Assembly: GCF_900221005.1 (NCBI RefSeq)
Contig: NZ_OBQI01000008.1
Location: 1 to 64,000, forward strand
Reading direction: 5' to 3'
DNA from: Blastococcus aggregatus
GTDB lineage: Bacteria > Actinomycetota > Actinomycetes > Mycobacteriales > Geodermatophilaceae
Length of the DNA stretch: 64,000 nucleotides
In this document: positions 15,277 through 23,455 of the stretch, one piece after another
Numbering within the stretch: the stretch's first letter is position 1
Layout of the letters: every line of letters begins with the position of its first letter
Notes under the pieces: model-generated
Database searches by the model: none
Seen by the model: the letters and a program-made list of their open reading frames with translations, nothing else
Told to the model about the DNA's origin: nothing
Translations under genes and position numbers: made by a program

Positions 15277-16389
15277 TCAGCCGACCTGCTCCAGCGTCGG
15301 GTAGTCGGTGTAGCCCTCGGCGCCGGCCGCGTAGAACAGGTGCGGCTGCGGCTCGTTCTCCGGGTGCTCGCCGGCCCAGCGCTCGACCAGGTCCGGGTTG
15401 GCGATCACCGGCCGGCCGACGGCCACGGCCTCGGCGTGCGCGTCCTCGATCAGGCCGAGCGCCTCCTCGCGGGTGGTGACCGAGGCGAAGCCGCTGTTGG
15501 CGATCAGCGGGCCGCCGAAGCGCTGCCGCAGCTCCTGCACCAGCTCGCAGCCGGGCTCCTTGTGCAGCACGGAGAGGTAGGCCAGGCCGAGCGGGCGGAG
15601 CTGGTCGAGCAGCGCGCCGTAGGTGAGCAGCGCGTCGGCGGCGTCGGTCTCGAAGGCGCCCTGGATGTTGTGCTGCGGGGAGATCCGCAGGCCCACGCGG
15701 CCCGCGCCGATCGCCTCGGCCACCGCCGTCACCACCTCGACGACGAAGCGCGCGCGGTTCGCAGGCAGCCCGCCGTAGGAGTCGGTGCGCTCGTTGGACA
15801 CCGGCGACAGGAACTCGTGCAGCAGGTAGCCGTTGGCGCCGTGCAGCTCGACGCCGTCCAGGCCGGCGTCGATCGCGTTGCGCGCGGCCTGCACGAACTC
15901 GTCGCGCACGCGGCCGAGCTCGTCAGCGCCGAGCGCGTGCGGCACCGGGTAGGGCGCCTTGCCGGTCGGCGTGCGGACCTCGCCCTCGATGGCGATGGCC
16001 GACGGCGCCTCGGGCTCCAGCCCGTCGTTGATGTCGGGGTGGCTGACCCGGCCGGCGTGCATCAGCTGCATGACGATCTGCCCGCCGCGCTCGTGCACCG
16101 CGCCGGCGACCCGGCGCCAGCCCGCGATCTGCTCGTCGGTGACGATGCCCGGCTGGCCGGGGTAGCCGCGCGACTGCCGGTTGGGCCACACGCCCTCGGT
16201 GATGATCAGGCCGAGGCCGGCGCGCTGCCGGTAGTGCTCGACGATCAGGTCGTTGGGCACGCCGGCCGCTCCCGCGCGCAGACGGGTGAGCGGCGCCATG
16301 ACGACGCGGTTGGCCAGCTGGAGGTCGCCGAGGGCGATCGGTGAGAACAGATCCACGTCTGGGACATCGCGGACGGACACGGAGCGCAT
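15277..16389 (-). CDS. Old-yellow-enzyme family ene-reductase (NemA-like)
   Basis: A 370-residue FMN-dependent NAD(P)H oxidoreductase that reduces activated C=C bonds. Family marks: LFSPIALGDLQLANRVVMAPLTRLRA at the N terminus, the HGANGYLLHEFLSP substrate/FMN motif with its H and N, SNERTDSYGG, and VGLRISP. Length equals NemA/OYE enzymes. The start at ATG 16389 has no clear ribosome site; GTG 16356 just before DLFSPI is an alternative. It probably detoxifies unsaturated aldehydes, nitro-compounds or maleimides. No regulator is adjacent. Confidence 0.88.
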   Translation of the reverse strand: MRSVSVRDVPDVDLFSPIALGDLQLANRVVMAPLTRLRAGAAGVPNDLIVEHYRQRAGLGLIITEGVWPNRQSRGYPGQPGIVTDEQIAGWRRVAGAVHERGGQIVMQLMHAGRVSHPDINDGLEPEAPSAIAIEGEVRTPTGKAPYPVPHALGADELGRVRDEFVQAARNAIDAGLDGVELHGANGYLLHEFLSPVSNERTDSYGGLPANRARFVVEVVTAVAEAIGAGRVGLRISPQHNIQGAFETDAADALLTYGALLDQLRPLGLAYLSVLHKEPGCELVQELRQRFGGPLIANSGFASVTTREEALGLIEDAHAEAVAVGRPVIANPDLVERWAGEHPENEPQPHLFYAAGAEGYTDYPTLEQVG

Positions 16390-16421
16390 TCCGATGTGCG
16401 ACCTACGTCACCTTCCTGCCC

Positions 16422-16427
16422 TAGGGT
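16422..16427 (+). promoter_or_regulatory. -10 hexamer of the lipoprotein hydrolase gene
   Basis: TAGGGT, 6 nt before the GTG start at 16434; no Shine-Dalgarno is present, so the transcript is likely leaderless. Confidence 0.5.
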
Positions 16428-16433
16428 GTCGCC

Positions 16434-17789
16434 GTGATCAACTCGGGGCGCGTCCGCCGTCCGCTGTCCGCCCTGGTCCTCGTGGCCGCCCTGGCGCTGA
16501 CCGGCTGTTCCTCGGACGGCGACGACGACGGCGCCTCGGCCGCGGAGCCGGCGGTGGCCACGGTCGAGGGCACCGACCCGCTCCCGCCGCTCCCCGACGA
16601 CGTCGCCCTGCCGATCGTCTTCGTGCACGGCTTCGCCGGATCCGCCCAGCAGATCGAGTCCAACGCCATGCGCCTGGTGGCCAACGGCTACCCCGCGGAC
16701 CGGATCGTCGCCTACGACCACGACGGCGCCGGCCTGGACATCCCCGGCTACGCGGCGGGGTTGACCGAGCTCGTCGACGAGACGCTCGCCGAGTTCGACG
16801 TCGAGCAGGTCCACCTGATCGGCCACTCCCGCGGCACCGCCGTCGGCAACCTCTTCCTGAGCGACCCGGCGTCGGCGGCCACGGTGGCCAAGTACGTCGC
16901 CATCGACGGCCGGCCGTGCCCCGAGCCGCAGGTCGTCCCCTGCATCGCGCCCGTGCAGGCCCAGTTCCCCGGCCAGACGCACGTCGAGGTGGCGACGTCG
17001 AAGGAGTCCTTCGCCGCGCAGTACGAGTTCCTCGTCGGCCAGGCGCCCGAGGTGGTCGACATCGTGCCGCAGCGCGAGCCGGTGGAGATCTCGGGCCGGG
17101 CGGTCAACTTCCCGGCCAACACCGGTCGCGACGCGACGCTGGACATCTGGGCGATCGACGCCGCCAGCGGCGCCCGCACCGGCGACGAGCCGCACGCCAG
17201 CATCGAGCTCGGCCCCGACGGCGAGTTCGGCCCCGTCGAGCTCGAGAACGCGGCCCACTACGAGTACGCGCTCAGCTCGGACGCCTCGCCCGTCGTCCAC
17301 CACCTCTACCTGCAGCCCTACGTCCGCAGCAGCGCCTTCGTCCGGCTGCTCTCCTCGGAGGCCGACGGCACCATCCGGCAGAACACGAACGTCGGCGACG
17401 AGCACACCGCACTGGTGATCATGCGGATGCGCGAGTGGCACGCGCAGGGCGACCCCGACGTCCTCGAGCTCAGCGTGGACGACGGCGAGCCGGTGGACGT
17501 GATCACCGACTTCGTGGGGAACAGCGCCATCGGGCTGCACGTCCACGACGACGTCGCCACCCCCGGCGAGAGCACGACGGCGAAGCTGCCCTACTTCGGC
17601 GAGCAGCCGTTCCAGAGCGGCATCGACGTCTTCCTGCCCGCCTCGCCCGACGGCGACGGCACCGTCACCGCCCGGAACCTGCCGCGCGGCGACGCGGGCC
17701 GGCCGCAGACGCTGAACGTGCCGAACTGGCCGTCGAGCGGGCACACCGTGAGCCTCGTCTTCGCCGACTGGGCGGTCGACGGCGCCTGA
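16434..17789 (+). CDS. Secreted lipoprotein alpha/beta-hydrolase (lipase-like)
   Basis: A 451-residue predicted lipoprotein: hydrophobic signal followed by the lipobox LTGC, then an acidic linker and an alpha/beta-hydrolase fold beginning PIVFVHGFAGS. The nucleophile elbow is GHSRG (HLIGHSRGTAVGN). The C-terminal half (~from residue 210) is extra and includes a beta-rich region with VHDDVATPGESTTAKLPYF, perhaps a carbohydrate- or lipid-binding module. It probably cleaves esters at the cell surface; the substrate is unknown. Its transcript ends at the 17-bp hairpin at 17798-17853. Confidence 0.82.
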   Translation: MINSGRVRRPLSALVLVAALALTGCSSDGDDDGASAAEPAVATVEGTDPLPPLPDDVALPIVFVHGFAGSAQQIESNAMRLVANGYPADRIVAYDHDGAGLDIPGYAAGLTELVDETLAEFDVEQVHLIGHSRGTAVGNLFLSDPASAATVAKYVAIDGRPCPEPQVVPCIAPVQAQFPGQTHVEVATSKESFAAQYEFLVGQAPEVVDIVPQREPVEISGRAVNFPANTGRDATLDIWAIDAASGARTGDEPHASIELGPDGEFGPVELENAAHYEYALSSDASPVVHHLYLQPYVRSSAFVRLLSSEADGTIRQNTNVGDEHTALVIMRMREWHAQGDPDVLELSVDDGEPVDVITDFVGNSAIGLHVHDDVATPGESTTAKLPYFGEQPFQSGIDVFLPASPDGDGTVTARNLPRGDAGRPQTLNVPNWPSSGHTVSLVFADWAVDGA

Positions 17790-17797
17790 CCTCGAGG

Positions 17798-17853
17798 GCG
17801 TCCTCCCTCACCGCAGCGCCTCCTCCCTCACGGTGGGCGGTGAGGGAGGACGC
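17798..17853. terminator. Bidirectional terminator hairpin
   Basis: Perfect 17-bp arms (GCGTCCTCCCTCACCGC and its complement) with a 22-nt loop that itself repeats CCTCCCTCAC. It sits between the convergent lipoprotein and thioesterase genes. Confidence 0.72.
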
Positions 17854-17880
17854 GCCATGATCAGGTTCCCTGATCCCAGC

Positions 17881-18630
17881 TCAGACCCCCAGCAGGCGGC
17901 GGGTCTGGCGGCCGCGGGCCACCAGCGAGCCGTCGAGCGCGCGCAGCTCGACGTCGTCCACGGCGAGGGCGTCGTCCGCCCAGACCGTGCGCTGGTCGAC
18001 CCGCACCCAGGCGCCGGACGGTGGCGGTGAGCCGGCGAGGTGCGCGGTCAGCTCCACCGTCGGCATCGCCGCCGGCACGGTGCGGACGGCGAACAGCGAG
18101 GGCGGCAGCGCGTCCAGCAGCACACCGAGCTGGACCAGCGGGGCCAGCTCGGCGCCGCGGATGCGCACCCAGGCGTGCAGCCGCGGCTCGGCGCCCCCGC
18201 CCAGCGGCCGGGTGCTGCCGAGCGCCCGGATCTCGGTGTGCTCGCCGACCGGCACGTAGTCGCGCGGCAGCTCGAACGGCTCGCCGTCCTCCAGCCGGGG
18301 CAGCGGCTCCCCCGGCCCGAACTCGCGCGCGGACGACGCCCGCCCGGCCGAGGTGAGCACCTGGGCGACCGCCCGCAGGGCGCCCTCCTGCCGCAGCTCG
18401 CTGCGGACGCTCCCCGTCCGGCCGGCCCGGTCGGCGACGGCGGCGACCTCGACCGCCACGTCCGACGCGACGCCGCCGAGGAGGTGCGCGGTCACCGCCC
18501 GCGGCGCGGCACCCGAGAGATCGGCCGCGGCGTCGAGCAGGTGCCCGATGACCAGCCCGCCCTGCGTGCTGGTGAACGAGCGCCAGGTGGGGTCGAACAC
18601 GAGCCGTCGCCCGCCCGCGCCCTCGGGCAT
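17881..18630 (-). CDS. Acyl-CoA thioesterase-like protein (double hotdog)
   Basis: A 249-residue protein with the layout of TesB-type thioesterases: an N-terminal hotdog with STQGGLVIGHLLDAAADLSG and a C-terminal one with LHAWVRIRG and VDQRTVWADDALAVDDVELRALDGSLVARGRQ. Such enzymes hydrolyse acyl-CoA esters. ATG 18630 directly abuts the stem of the palindromic repeat at 18629-18681 and has no clear ribosome site; ATG 18681, which has GAGG upstream but reads through the repeat, is an alternative. It lies downstream of the MFS exporter gene on the same strand. Confidence 0.68.
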   Translation of the reverse strand: MPEGAGGRRLVFDPTWRSFTSTQGGLVIGHLLDAAADLSGAAPRAVTAHLLGGVASDVAVEVAAVADRAGRTGSVRSELRQEGALRAVAQVLTSAGRASSAREFGPGEPLPRLEDGEPFELPRDYVPVGEHTEIRALGSTRPLGGGAEPRLHAWVRIRGAELAPLVQLGVLLDALPPSLFAVRTVPAAMPTVELTAHLAGSPPPSGAWVRVDQRTVWADDALAVDDVELRALDGSLVARGRQTRRLLGV

Positions 18631-18681
18631 GGGAAGCGATACACCTGTTGTGCGGGCCGAAACGCACGTATCGCTTCCCAT
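18629..18681. repeat. Dispersed palindromic repeat, copy 1
   Basis: Perfect 14-bp arms ATGGGAAGCGATAC (18629-18642) and GTATCGCTTCCCAT (18668-18681) with a 25-nt loop. It begins 13 nt after the MFS stop codon. The same arms reappear at 38431-38489 behind msrA, an unrelated gene. It may work as a terminator, but sequence identity between the two loci points to a dispersed repeat element. Confidence 0.75.
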
Positions 18682-18694
18682 ACCTGGACCTCGC

Positions 18695-20146
18695 TCAGTC
18701 GACGGGGGCGGGCGTGGGCGCGGGCACCGCGACGGGCGCGGGCAGCTGCAGGTCGGCGTGGTGCCCGCGGCCGACGGCCAGCGCCAGCAGGCTCGCCACG
18801 AGGGCGAGACCGACGGTGAGCGACCACCCGCGCTCGGCACCGGACAGCTCCCCGCCGGCGCCTGCGACGGCGGCCAGGAGGATCGAGACCCCCAGCGTCG
18901 CGCCGATCTGCCGGAACGCGCCGAAGGTCGCCGTCCCGGTCGCCAGGGCTGCCGGCGGCAGCGAGGAGGACGCCGCGGCCGAGAGGTTCGTGAGCGTCAG
19001 CCCGACGCCGATGCCGGTGAAGACCTGCCCGGGCAGGAAGTCGGTGACGAACCCGCTCTCCGGGCCCACCTGCAGGATCCAGAACAGCGCACCGAGCGCG
19101 AAGATCGCCGTCCCCGCCGCGGCGACCGGACCGCAGCCGATGCGGGCACCGAGCCGCCCGGCGGGGATCGCGGTCAGCGCGGCCAGCGCCGGCCCGGGGA
19201 TCAGCGCGAAGCCCGCCTCGATCGAGGAGAAGCCCCAGCCCTCGGTCAGCCACAGGACGTTGCCCAGCAGCATCCCGCCGAAGCCGGCCATGAAGAACGC
19301 CATGGCCAGGTTGGCGAGGGTGTAGGAGCGCACCCGGAACAGCGCCAGCGGCAGCACCGGGACGACGCCGCGCGGCACCCGGGCCGCACGCAGCCCGACC
19401 AGCGCACCGGCGACGGCAGCGCCCGCGAACGCGCCGACCACCACGCGGCTGCCCCAGCCGCGGTCGGGGGCGTCGACCAGCCCGTACGCCAGCAGGCCGA
19501 CGGACACGACGAGCAGCACCGCGCCCAGCAGGTCGGGCCGGCGGGTCTCCGACTCGTCCCGCGACTCCGGGAGCACCCGCAGGCCGATGACCAGCGCGGC
19601 GATGCCGACCGGCACGTTGACCAGGAAGATCCAGCGCCAGGAGAGCTCGAGCAGCAGCCCGCCGATGGGCGGCCCCAGGGCGGCGGCCACGCCTCCGACC
19701 ATCGACCACACCGCGATCGCCGTCGCCCGGCGGGCCGGGGGGAAGGCGTGCAGGAGCAGCGCCAGCGACGTCGCCGTCACCATCGCGCCGCCGACCGACT
19801 GGACCACCCGGAACGCGACCAGGCTCCCCACACCCCAGGCGAACGCGCAGCCCAGCGAGCCGGCGAGGAAGGTGGCCAGGCCGGCGAGGAAGACCCGCCG
19901 CCGCCCGATGCGGTCGGCGACCCGGCCGGCCGGCGCGAGCAGGGCGGCGAAGACGATCGTGTAGCCGTTCAGCACCCAGGACAGCGCGCCGGTGGACGTC
20001 TCGAACGTCTCGCCGAGCACGGGGAACGCGATGTTGACGATGAACAGGTCGAGCGAGGAGAGGAAGACCGCCGCGGAGACCACGAGCAGCACCAGGCCCG
20101 GGCTGCGCGCAGGGGCTGCCGTCGCCGGCCCGGTCGTCGCGCTCAT
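18695..20146 (-). CDS. MFS drug-efflux transporter, DHA2 (14-TM) type
   Basis: A 483-residue major facilitator with 14 predicted TM helices. Motif A is ADRIGRRRVFLAGL, motif C is within ALGPPIGGLLLELSWRWIFLVNVPVG, and LSWVLNGYTIVFAALLAPAG is typical of the EmrB/QacA group, which exports drugs by proton antiport. ATG 20146 is chosen because the 57 upstream bases lie in the regulatory region. It is divergent from an HxlR-type regulator with two GGTTCG-N5-CGAACC operators between them, so efflux is likely induced by a compound sensed by that regulator. Confidence 0.88.
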   Translation of the reverse strand: MSATTGPATAAPARSPGLVLLVVSAAVFLSSLDLFIVNIAFPVLGETFETSTGALSWVLNGYTIVFAALLAPAGRVADRIGRRRVFLAGLATFLAGSLGCAFAWGVGSLVAFRVVQSVGGAMVTATSLALLLHAFPPARRATAIAVWSMVGGVAAALGPPIGGLLLELSWRWIFLVNVPVGIAALVIGLRVLPESRDESETRRPDLLGAVLLVVSVGLLAYGLVDAPDRGWGSRVVVGAFAGAAVAGALVGLRAARVPRGVVPVLPLALFRVRSYTLANLAMAFFMAGFGGMLLGNVLWLTEGWGFSSIEAGFALIPGPALAALTAIPAGRLGARIGCGPVAAAGTAIFALGALFWILQVGPESGFVTDFLPGQVFTGIGVGLTLTNLSAAASSSLPPAALATGTATFGAFRQIGATLGVSILLAAVAGAGGELSGAERGWSLTVGLALVASLLALAVGRGHHADLQLPAPVAVPAPTPAPVD

Positions 20147-20165
20147 GGCACCCCCGCCTCGTCCT

Positions 20166-20184
20166 CGGTTCGCCTGCCGAACCG
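20166..20184. promoter_or_regulatory. HxlR operator 1
   Basis: CGGTTCG-N5-CGAACCG, 7-bp arms, adjacent to the MFS gene start. The second copy starts 42 bp further, four helical turns away. Confidence 0.75.
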
Positions 20185-20208
20185 ACTCGATCGGACCGTA
20201 CACGAGTT

Positions 20209-20225
20209 GGTTCGGTATGCGAACC
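20209..20225. promoter_or_regulatory. HxlR operator 2
   Basis: GGTTCG-N5-CGAACC immediately upstream of the HxlR gene start; identical core to the site at 20166-20184. Confidence 0.75.
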
Positions 20226-20232
20226 TTGAACC

Positions 20233-20700
20233 GTGACGGACCGATTGGACGAGCTGCCCGGGCGGCGCTGCTCGATCGCGGGCGCCCTCGACGTGGTGGG
20301 CGACCGCTGGGCGCTGCTCGTCGTCCGCGAGGTGGCGCTGGGCGCGCACCGGTTCAGCGAGATGCGGCGCGGGACGGGCGCCCCCCGCGAGCAGCTCACG
20401 GCGCGGCTCAACGCCCTGGTCGACGCCGGGGTGCTGGAGCGCAAGCAGTACAGCGAGAGCCCGCCCCGCTGGGACTACCACCTGACGAAGGCCGGGCGGG
20501 ACCTCTGGCCGGTGCTGCAGGCGCTCATGCAGTGGGGCGACCGCTACGTCGCCGACGAGCCCCCGGTCGAGCTCCGCCACGCCGGGCACCGGATCACCGC
20601 ATCCTGGGTGTGCGACGTCTGCGGCGAGCGGATCGGGCGGGACACCGAGCGGCACGTCCGCGACGCGCACCAGCCCGAGGGCGGCGCGCTGCCCCGCTGA
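20233..20700 (+). CDS. HxlR-family transcriptional regulator
   Basis: A 155-residue winged-helix regulator. The HxlR signature C-SIAGALDVVGDRWALLVVREVALGAHRFSEM is present, with the conserved N-terminal cysteine (C13) that can act as a thiol sensor in this family. The C terminus carries a second CxxC (WVCDVCGERI) followed by a His, possibly a small zinc or redox site. GTG 20233 is the start. It likely represses itself and the divergent MFS pump by the operators at 20166-20184 and 20209-20225. It is convergent with, and 2 bp from, the SDR gene. Confidence 0.87.
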   Translation: MTDRLDELPGRRCSIAGALDVVGDRWALLVVREVALGAHRFSEMRRGTGAPREQLTARLNALVDAGVLERKQYSESPPRWDYHLTKAGRDLWPVLQALMQWGDRYVADEPPVELRHAGHRITASWVCDVCGERIGRDTERHVRDAHQPEGGALPR

Positions 20701-20702
20701 CC

Positions 20703-21632
20703 TCAGGCCGGCGGGACCACCAGCGGCACCCCGGTCTCCTTCTCCGAGACCGCCCAGAGGACGTCGATCTGCTTCTGCAGGTCGTAGCGGCGCAGGATCG
20801 GCCGCCGGACCGGCGGCCCGTGCGAGCCGAAGCGCGGGGCGTAGAGCTCCCCGCCCCTGGCCGCCGGGTCGGTCGCCGCCCGCAGCTGCGGCCGCGCGCC
20901 CTCCAGCGGCGTCATGCCCGAGCGCGCGGTGAGCACGTGGGCGGCCGCGCCCACCCAGCCCCCGCCGCCCTCGCGCACCGTCCGGGCCTGCAGGTCGGTG
21001 TTCGACAGCCCCGGGTGCGCGATCAGCGACGCCGCCGCGACACCGGCCTGCGCGAACCGCTGCTGCAGGCCGAGGCCGAAGTGGTAGTTGGCCATCTTGG
21101 CCCGCGCGTAGGAGCCCCACGCGCGATACTTGCGCGTCATGTGCGGATCGGCCGGGTCCAGCGGGCCGCCCATGAACCGGGCCGTGCTGGTCACCGTCAC
21201 CACCCGCGCCGCGGGCGCGCGCAGCAGCGCCGGGAGCAGGTGGGCGGTGAACGCCCAGTGCCCGAGGTGGTCGACGCCGAGCTGCATCTCGAACCCGTCG
21301 ACGGTGGTGCGCTGCGGCATCGCCATCACGCCGGCGTTGTTCACCAGCAGGTCGATCCGCTCGTGCGCCGCCAGCACGGTGTCCGCCGCGGCCGACACGA
21401 CCGACAGGTCGCCCAGGTCCAGCGGCACCACCTCCAGCGACGCCGCCGGGTACCGCTCCCGGATCCGCGCCGTCGCCGCCGCCGTCTTCTCCGGATCCCG
21501 GGCCGCGACGACGACGTGCGCCCCGGCGCCGGCCAGCGCGAGCGCCGTCTGGAAGCCCAGGCCGCCGTTCGCGCCGGTCACCACCGCGGTGCGGCCACTC
21601 AGGTCGGGGATGTCGCTCTCGGTCCAGGCCAC
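20703..21632 (-). CDS. Short-chain dehydrogenase/reductase
   Basis: A 309-residue SDR of the retinol-dehydrogenase-like group. The Rossmann motif TGANGGLGFQTA binds NADP(H), followed by NNAGVM and the catalytic YARAKMANYHF (Y and K). A serine precedes it in VTSTARFMGG. Such enzymes act on alcohols or ketones; the substrate is not evident. GTG 21632 is preceded by CAGGAT with a 7-nt gap, so it may have its own promoter, but it is also 20 bp behind the SRPBCC gene on the same strand. Confidence 0.87.
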   Translation of the reverse strand: MAWTESDIPDLSGRTAVVTGANGGLGFQTALALAGAGAHVVVAARDPEKTAAATARIRERYPAASLEVVPLDLGDLSVVSAAADTVLAAHERIDLLVNNAGVMAMPQRTTVDGFEMQLGVDHLGHWAFTAHLLPALLRAPAARVVTVTSTARFMGGPLDPADPHMTRKYRAWGSYARAKMANYHFGLGLQQRFAQAGVAAASLIAHPGLSNTDLQARTVREGGGGWVGAAAHVLTARSGMTPLEGARPQLRAATDPAARGGELYAPRFGSHGPPVRRPILRRYDLQKQIDVLWAVSEKETGVPLVVPPA

Positions 21633-21652
21633 GGGTGCGATCCTGCCGCAGG

Positions 21653-22207
21653 TCAGCCCAGCCGGCCGGTCGCCCGCAGCTCGACCGCGGTCAGCACCTC
21701 CCAGCGCACCGCGCTGCTGCCCGGCCGGATCACCCGCCAGTAGCGGGCGAAGGCCCGCCGGCTGGCGGGGTCGGTCGCCGTCACGCGGGTCTCGGAGCTC
21801 AACTGCGTGCCGCTCCCGCTGGGGGTCAGCCGGAAGTCCATCGCGGCCTTCACCCAGCCGGGCGTGGCCCAGGCCCGCAGCCGGCCGGCGTCCAGGGCCG
21901 GCCCGGGCTCGCCACCGGTCAGCTGCCAGGGCTGGAGCACACCGCCGAACACCACCGACGACGGCGGGTCCGACGCCAGGAGCGGCACGGGCAGGGCGTC
22001 GAGGAAGGGCCGGTCGTGCAGCTCGCCCAGCCCGCGCCCGGAGAGCACCACCGGGAGGAACCGGGCGGCCGAGAGCACCAGCGTGACCGGCAGCCCGGAC
22101 ATCCGGACGGCGTGCAGCGCGTCCCAGACCACGGCCGGCTCCGCGGCGATCCAGCGCGCCTGGCGGGTGAGGTGGTCCGGCCGGGGGACGACGTCGTCGA
22201 GCCGCAC
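21653..22207 (-). CDS. SRPBCC/polyketide-cyclase-like protein
   Basis: A 184-residue protein that fits the START/SRPBCC ligand-binding fold: PAVVWDALHAVRMSGLPVT near the N terminus, a hydrophobic cavity segment, and SSETRVTATDPASRRAFARYWRVIRPGS at the C terminus. These bind hydrophobic ligands. GTG 22207 starts 4 nt after the stop of the beta-lactamase-like gene, implying translational coupling. The longer frame back to 22279 would overlap that gene. The family call rests on layout and a few motifs. Confidence 0.65.
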   Translation of the reverse strand: MRLDDVVPRPDHLTRQARWIAAEPAVVWDALHAVRMSGLPVTLVLSAARFLPVVLSGRGLGELHDRPFLDALPVPLLASDPPSSVVFGGVLQPWQLTGGEPGPALDAGRLRAWATPGWVKAAMDFRLTPSGSGTQLSSETRVTATDPASRRAFARYWRVIRPGSSAVRWEVLTAVELRATGRLG

Positions 22208-22211
22208 CGGC

Positions 22212-23348
22212 TCAGCCCAGCGCGGCGTAGACCGCGCGCACGTAGGCCTCGCTGCGCGGCGAACCGAGGAGCCCGCCACCCATCTTGTTCATCATGTAGC
22301 TGATCGTGAGCCGCCGGTCGAGGTCCAGGACGACCAGCGATCCGCCCCAGCCGCCCCAGAAGAAGGTCCGGCCCTCGGGCACGTAGGGCACCACCGGCGA
22401 GCCGAGGCAGAAGCCGTTCCCCCAGCGGAACGGGGCGCCCAGCACGAGGTCCACGCCGTCGGCCTGCTGGTCGAAGACCTTCTCGATCGTCTCCGGCGAG
22501 AGCAGCCGCACGCCGTCGGCCTCGCCCCCCAGGCTCAGCACCCGCAGCGCCTTCATCACGCCGCGGGCGTTGGAGTGCCCGTTGAGGGCGCCGAGGTCGG
22601 CGGCCCGCCACTCCGGCGAGTTCGCCGCGGCGGCCGAGGCCTTGGGGCCGGTGAAGGTCTTGACGCTCACCGACTCCGGATCGGGCGCGGGCCCCCCGGC
22701 GTCGGGCCGCGGGGGCGCGACGACCGGCGCGATCCGGGAGACCTCGGACTCGCGGGCGCCGATCTGGAAGTCCGCACCCAGCGGGTCGGCGATCCGGTCG
22801 GCGACGAACTTCTTGAAGGTGGTGTTGGTGATCCGGCGGATGACCTCGCCGACCAGGTGTCCCTGGTTGTTGGCGTGGTAGCCCGAGGCGGTGCCCGGCT
22901 CCCACCACGGCCGCTGCTGCGCGAGCCGCTCGGTCGCCGAGGTCCAGTCGTACATGTCGCGGATGGAGAAGGGCCGCTCCCAGCCCGAGACGCCGGAGGT
23001 GTGCGACAGCAGGTGACGGACCAGTACGTCCTTCTTGCCCTTGGCGGCGAACTCCGGCCAGTAGTCGGCGACCGGCGCATCGAGGTCCAGCTCGCCCCGG
23101 TCGACCAGCATCAGCGCCGAGAGCGCGAGCACGCACTTCGTCGTCGACCAGACGTTGACGATCGTGTGCTCGGACCACTCCTGGGTGCGCTCGGGGTCAC
23201 GGTGCCCGCCCCAGAGGTCGACGACGGTCTCGCCGTCCCAGTCGACGGCGATCGACGCGCCGAGCTCCTCACCCGCGTCGAGCTGCTGCGCCAGCGCCTC
23301 GCGGACGCCGGCGAACCGCTCGTCGCACCGGCCGTGGACCTCGGCCAT
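22212..23348 (-). CDS. Serine beta-lactamase-like hydrolase/esterase (EstB-type)
   Basis: A 378-residue class C beta-lactamase-fold enzyme. The catalytic SxxK is STTK (NVWSTTKCVLAL), the YxN is YHAN in SGYHANNQGHLVGEV, and LLSHTSGVSG and FFWGGWGGS are conserved around the site. Family members in this context are more often esterases than antibiotic resistance enzymes. ATG 23348 begins MAEVHGRCDERFAGV, a standard start. It heads a minus-strand run with the SRPBCC and SDR genes. Confidence 0.83.
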   Translation of the reverse strand: MAEVHGRCDERFAGVREALAQQLDAGEELGASIAVDWDGETVVDLWGGHRDPERTQEWSEHTIVNVWSTTKCVLALSALMLVDRGELDLDAPVADYWPEFAAKGKKDVLVRHLLSHTSGVSGWERPFSIRDMYDWTSATERLAQQRPWWEPGTASGYHANNQGHLVGEVIRRITNTTFKKFVADRIADPLGADFQIGARESEVSRIAPVVAPPRPDAGGPAPDPESVSVKTFTGPKASAAAANSPEWRAADLGALNGHSNARGVMKALRVLSLGGEADGVRLLSPETIEKVFDQQADGVDLVLGAPFRWGNGFCLGSPVVPYVPEGRTFFWGGWGGSLVVLDLDRRLTISYMMNKMGGGLLGSPRSEAYVRAVYAALG

Positions 23349-23424
23349 GCCACCCCCTGGTCTCGGGACGGCGCCGTCGCCGTCCGCTGGACCCATCCGA
23401 CCACGCGGCCGGCACCCCCGCGAG

Positions 23425-23445
23425 GCGCCCCGGCACGCGGGGCGC
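23425..23445 (-). terminator. GC-rich hairpin after the GGDEF gene
   Basis: GCGCCCCG and CGGGGCGC form an 8-bp stem with a 5-nt loop, about 11 nt past the stop codon of the PAS-GGDEF gene. Confidence 0.5.
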
Positions 23446-23455
23446 GCCTGGACGC

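Noticed and set aside
22212-23348. Antibiotic-resistance beta-lactamase
   Set aside because: Fold and SxxK/YxN motifs fit, but EstB-type esterases share them and context (SRPBCC, SDR) does not support resistance.
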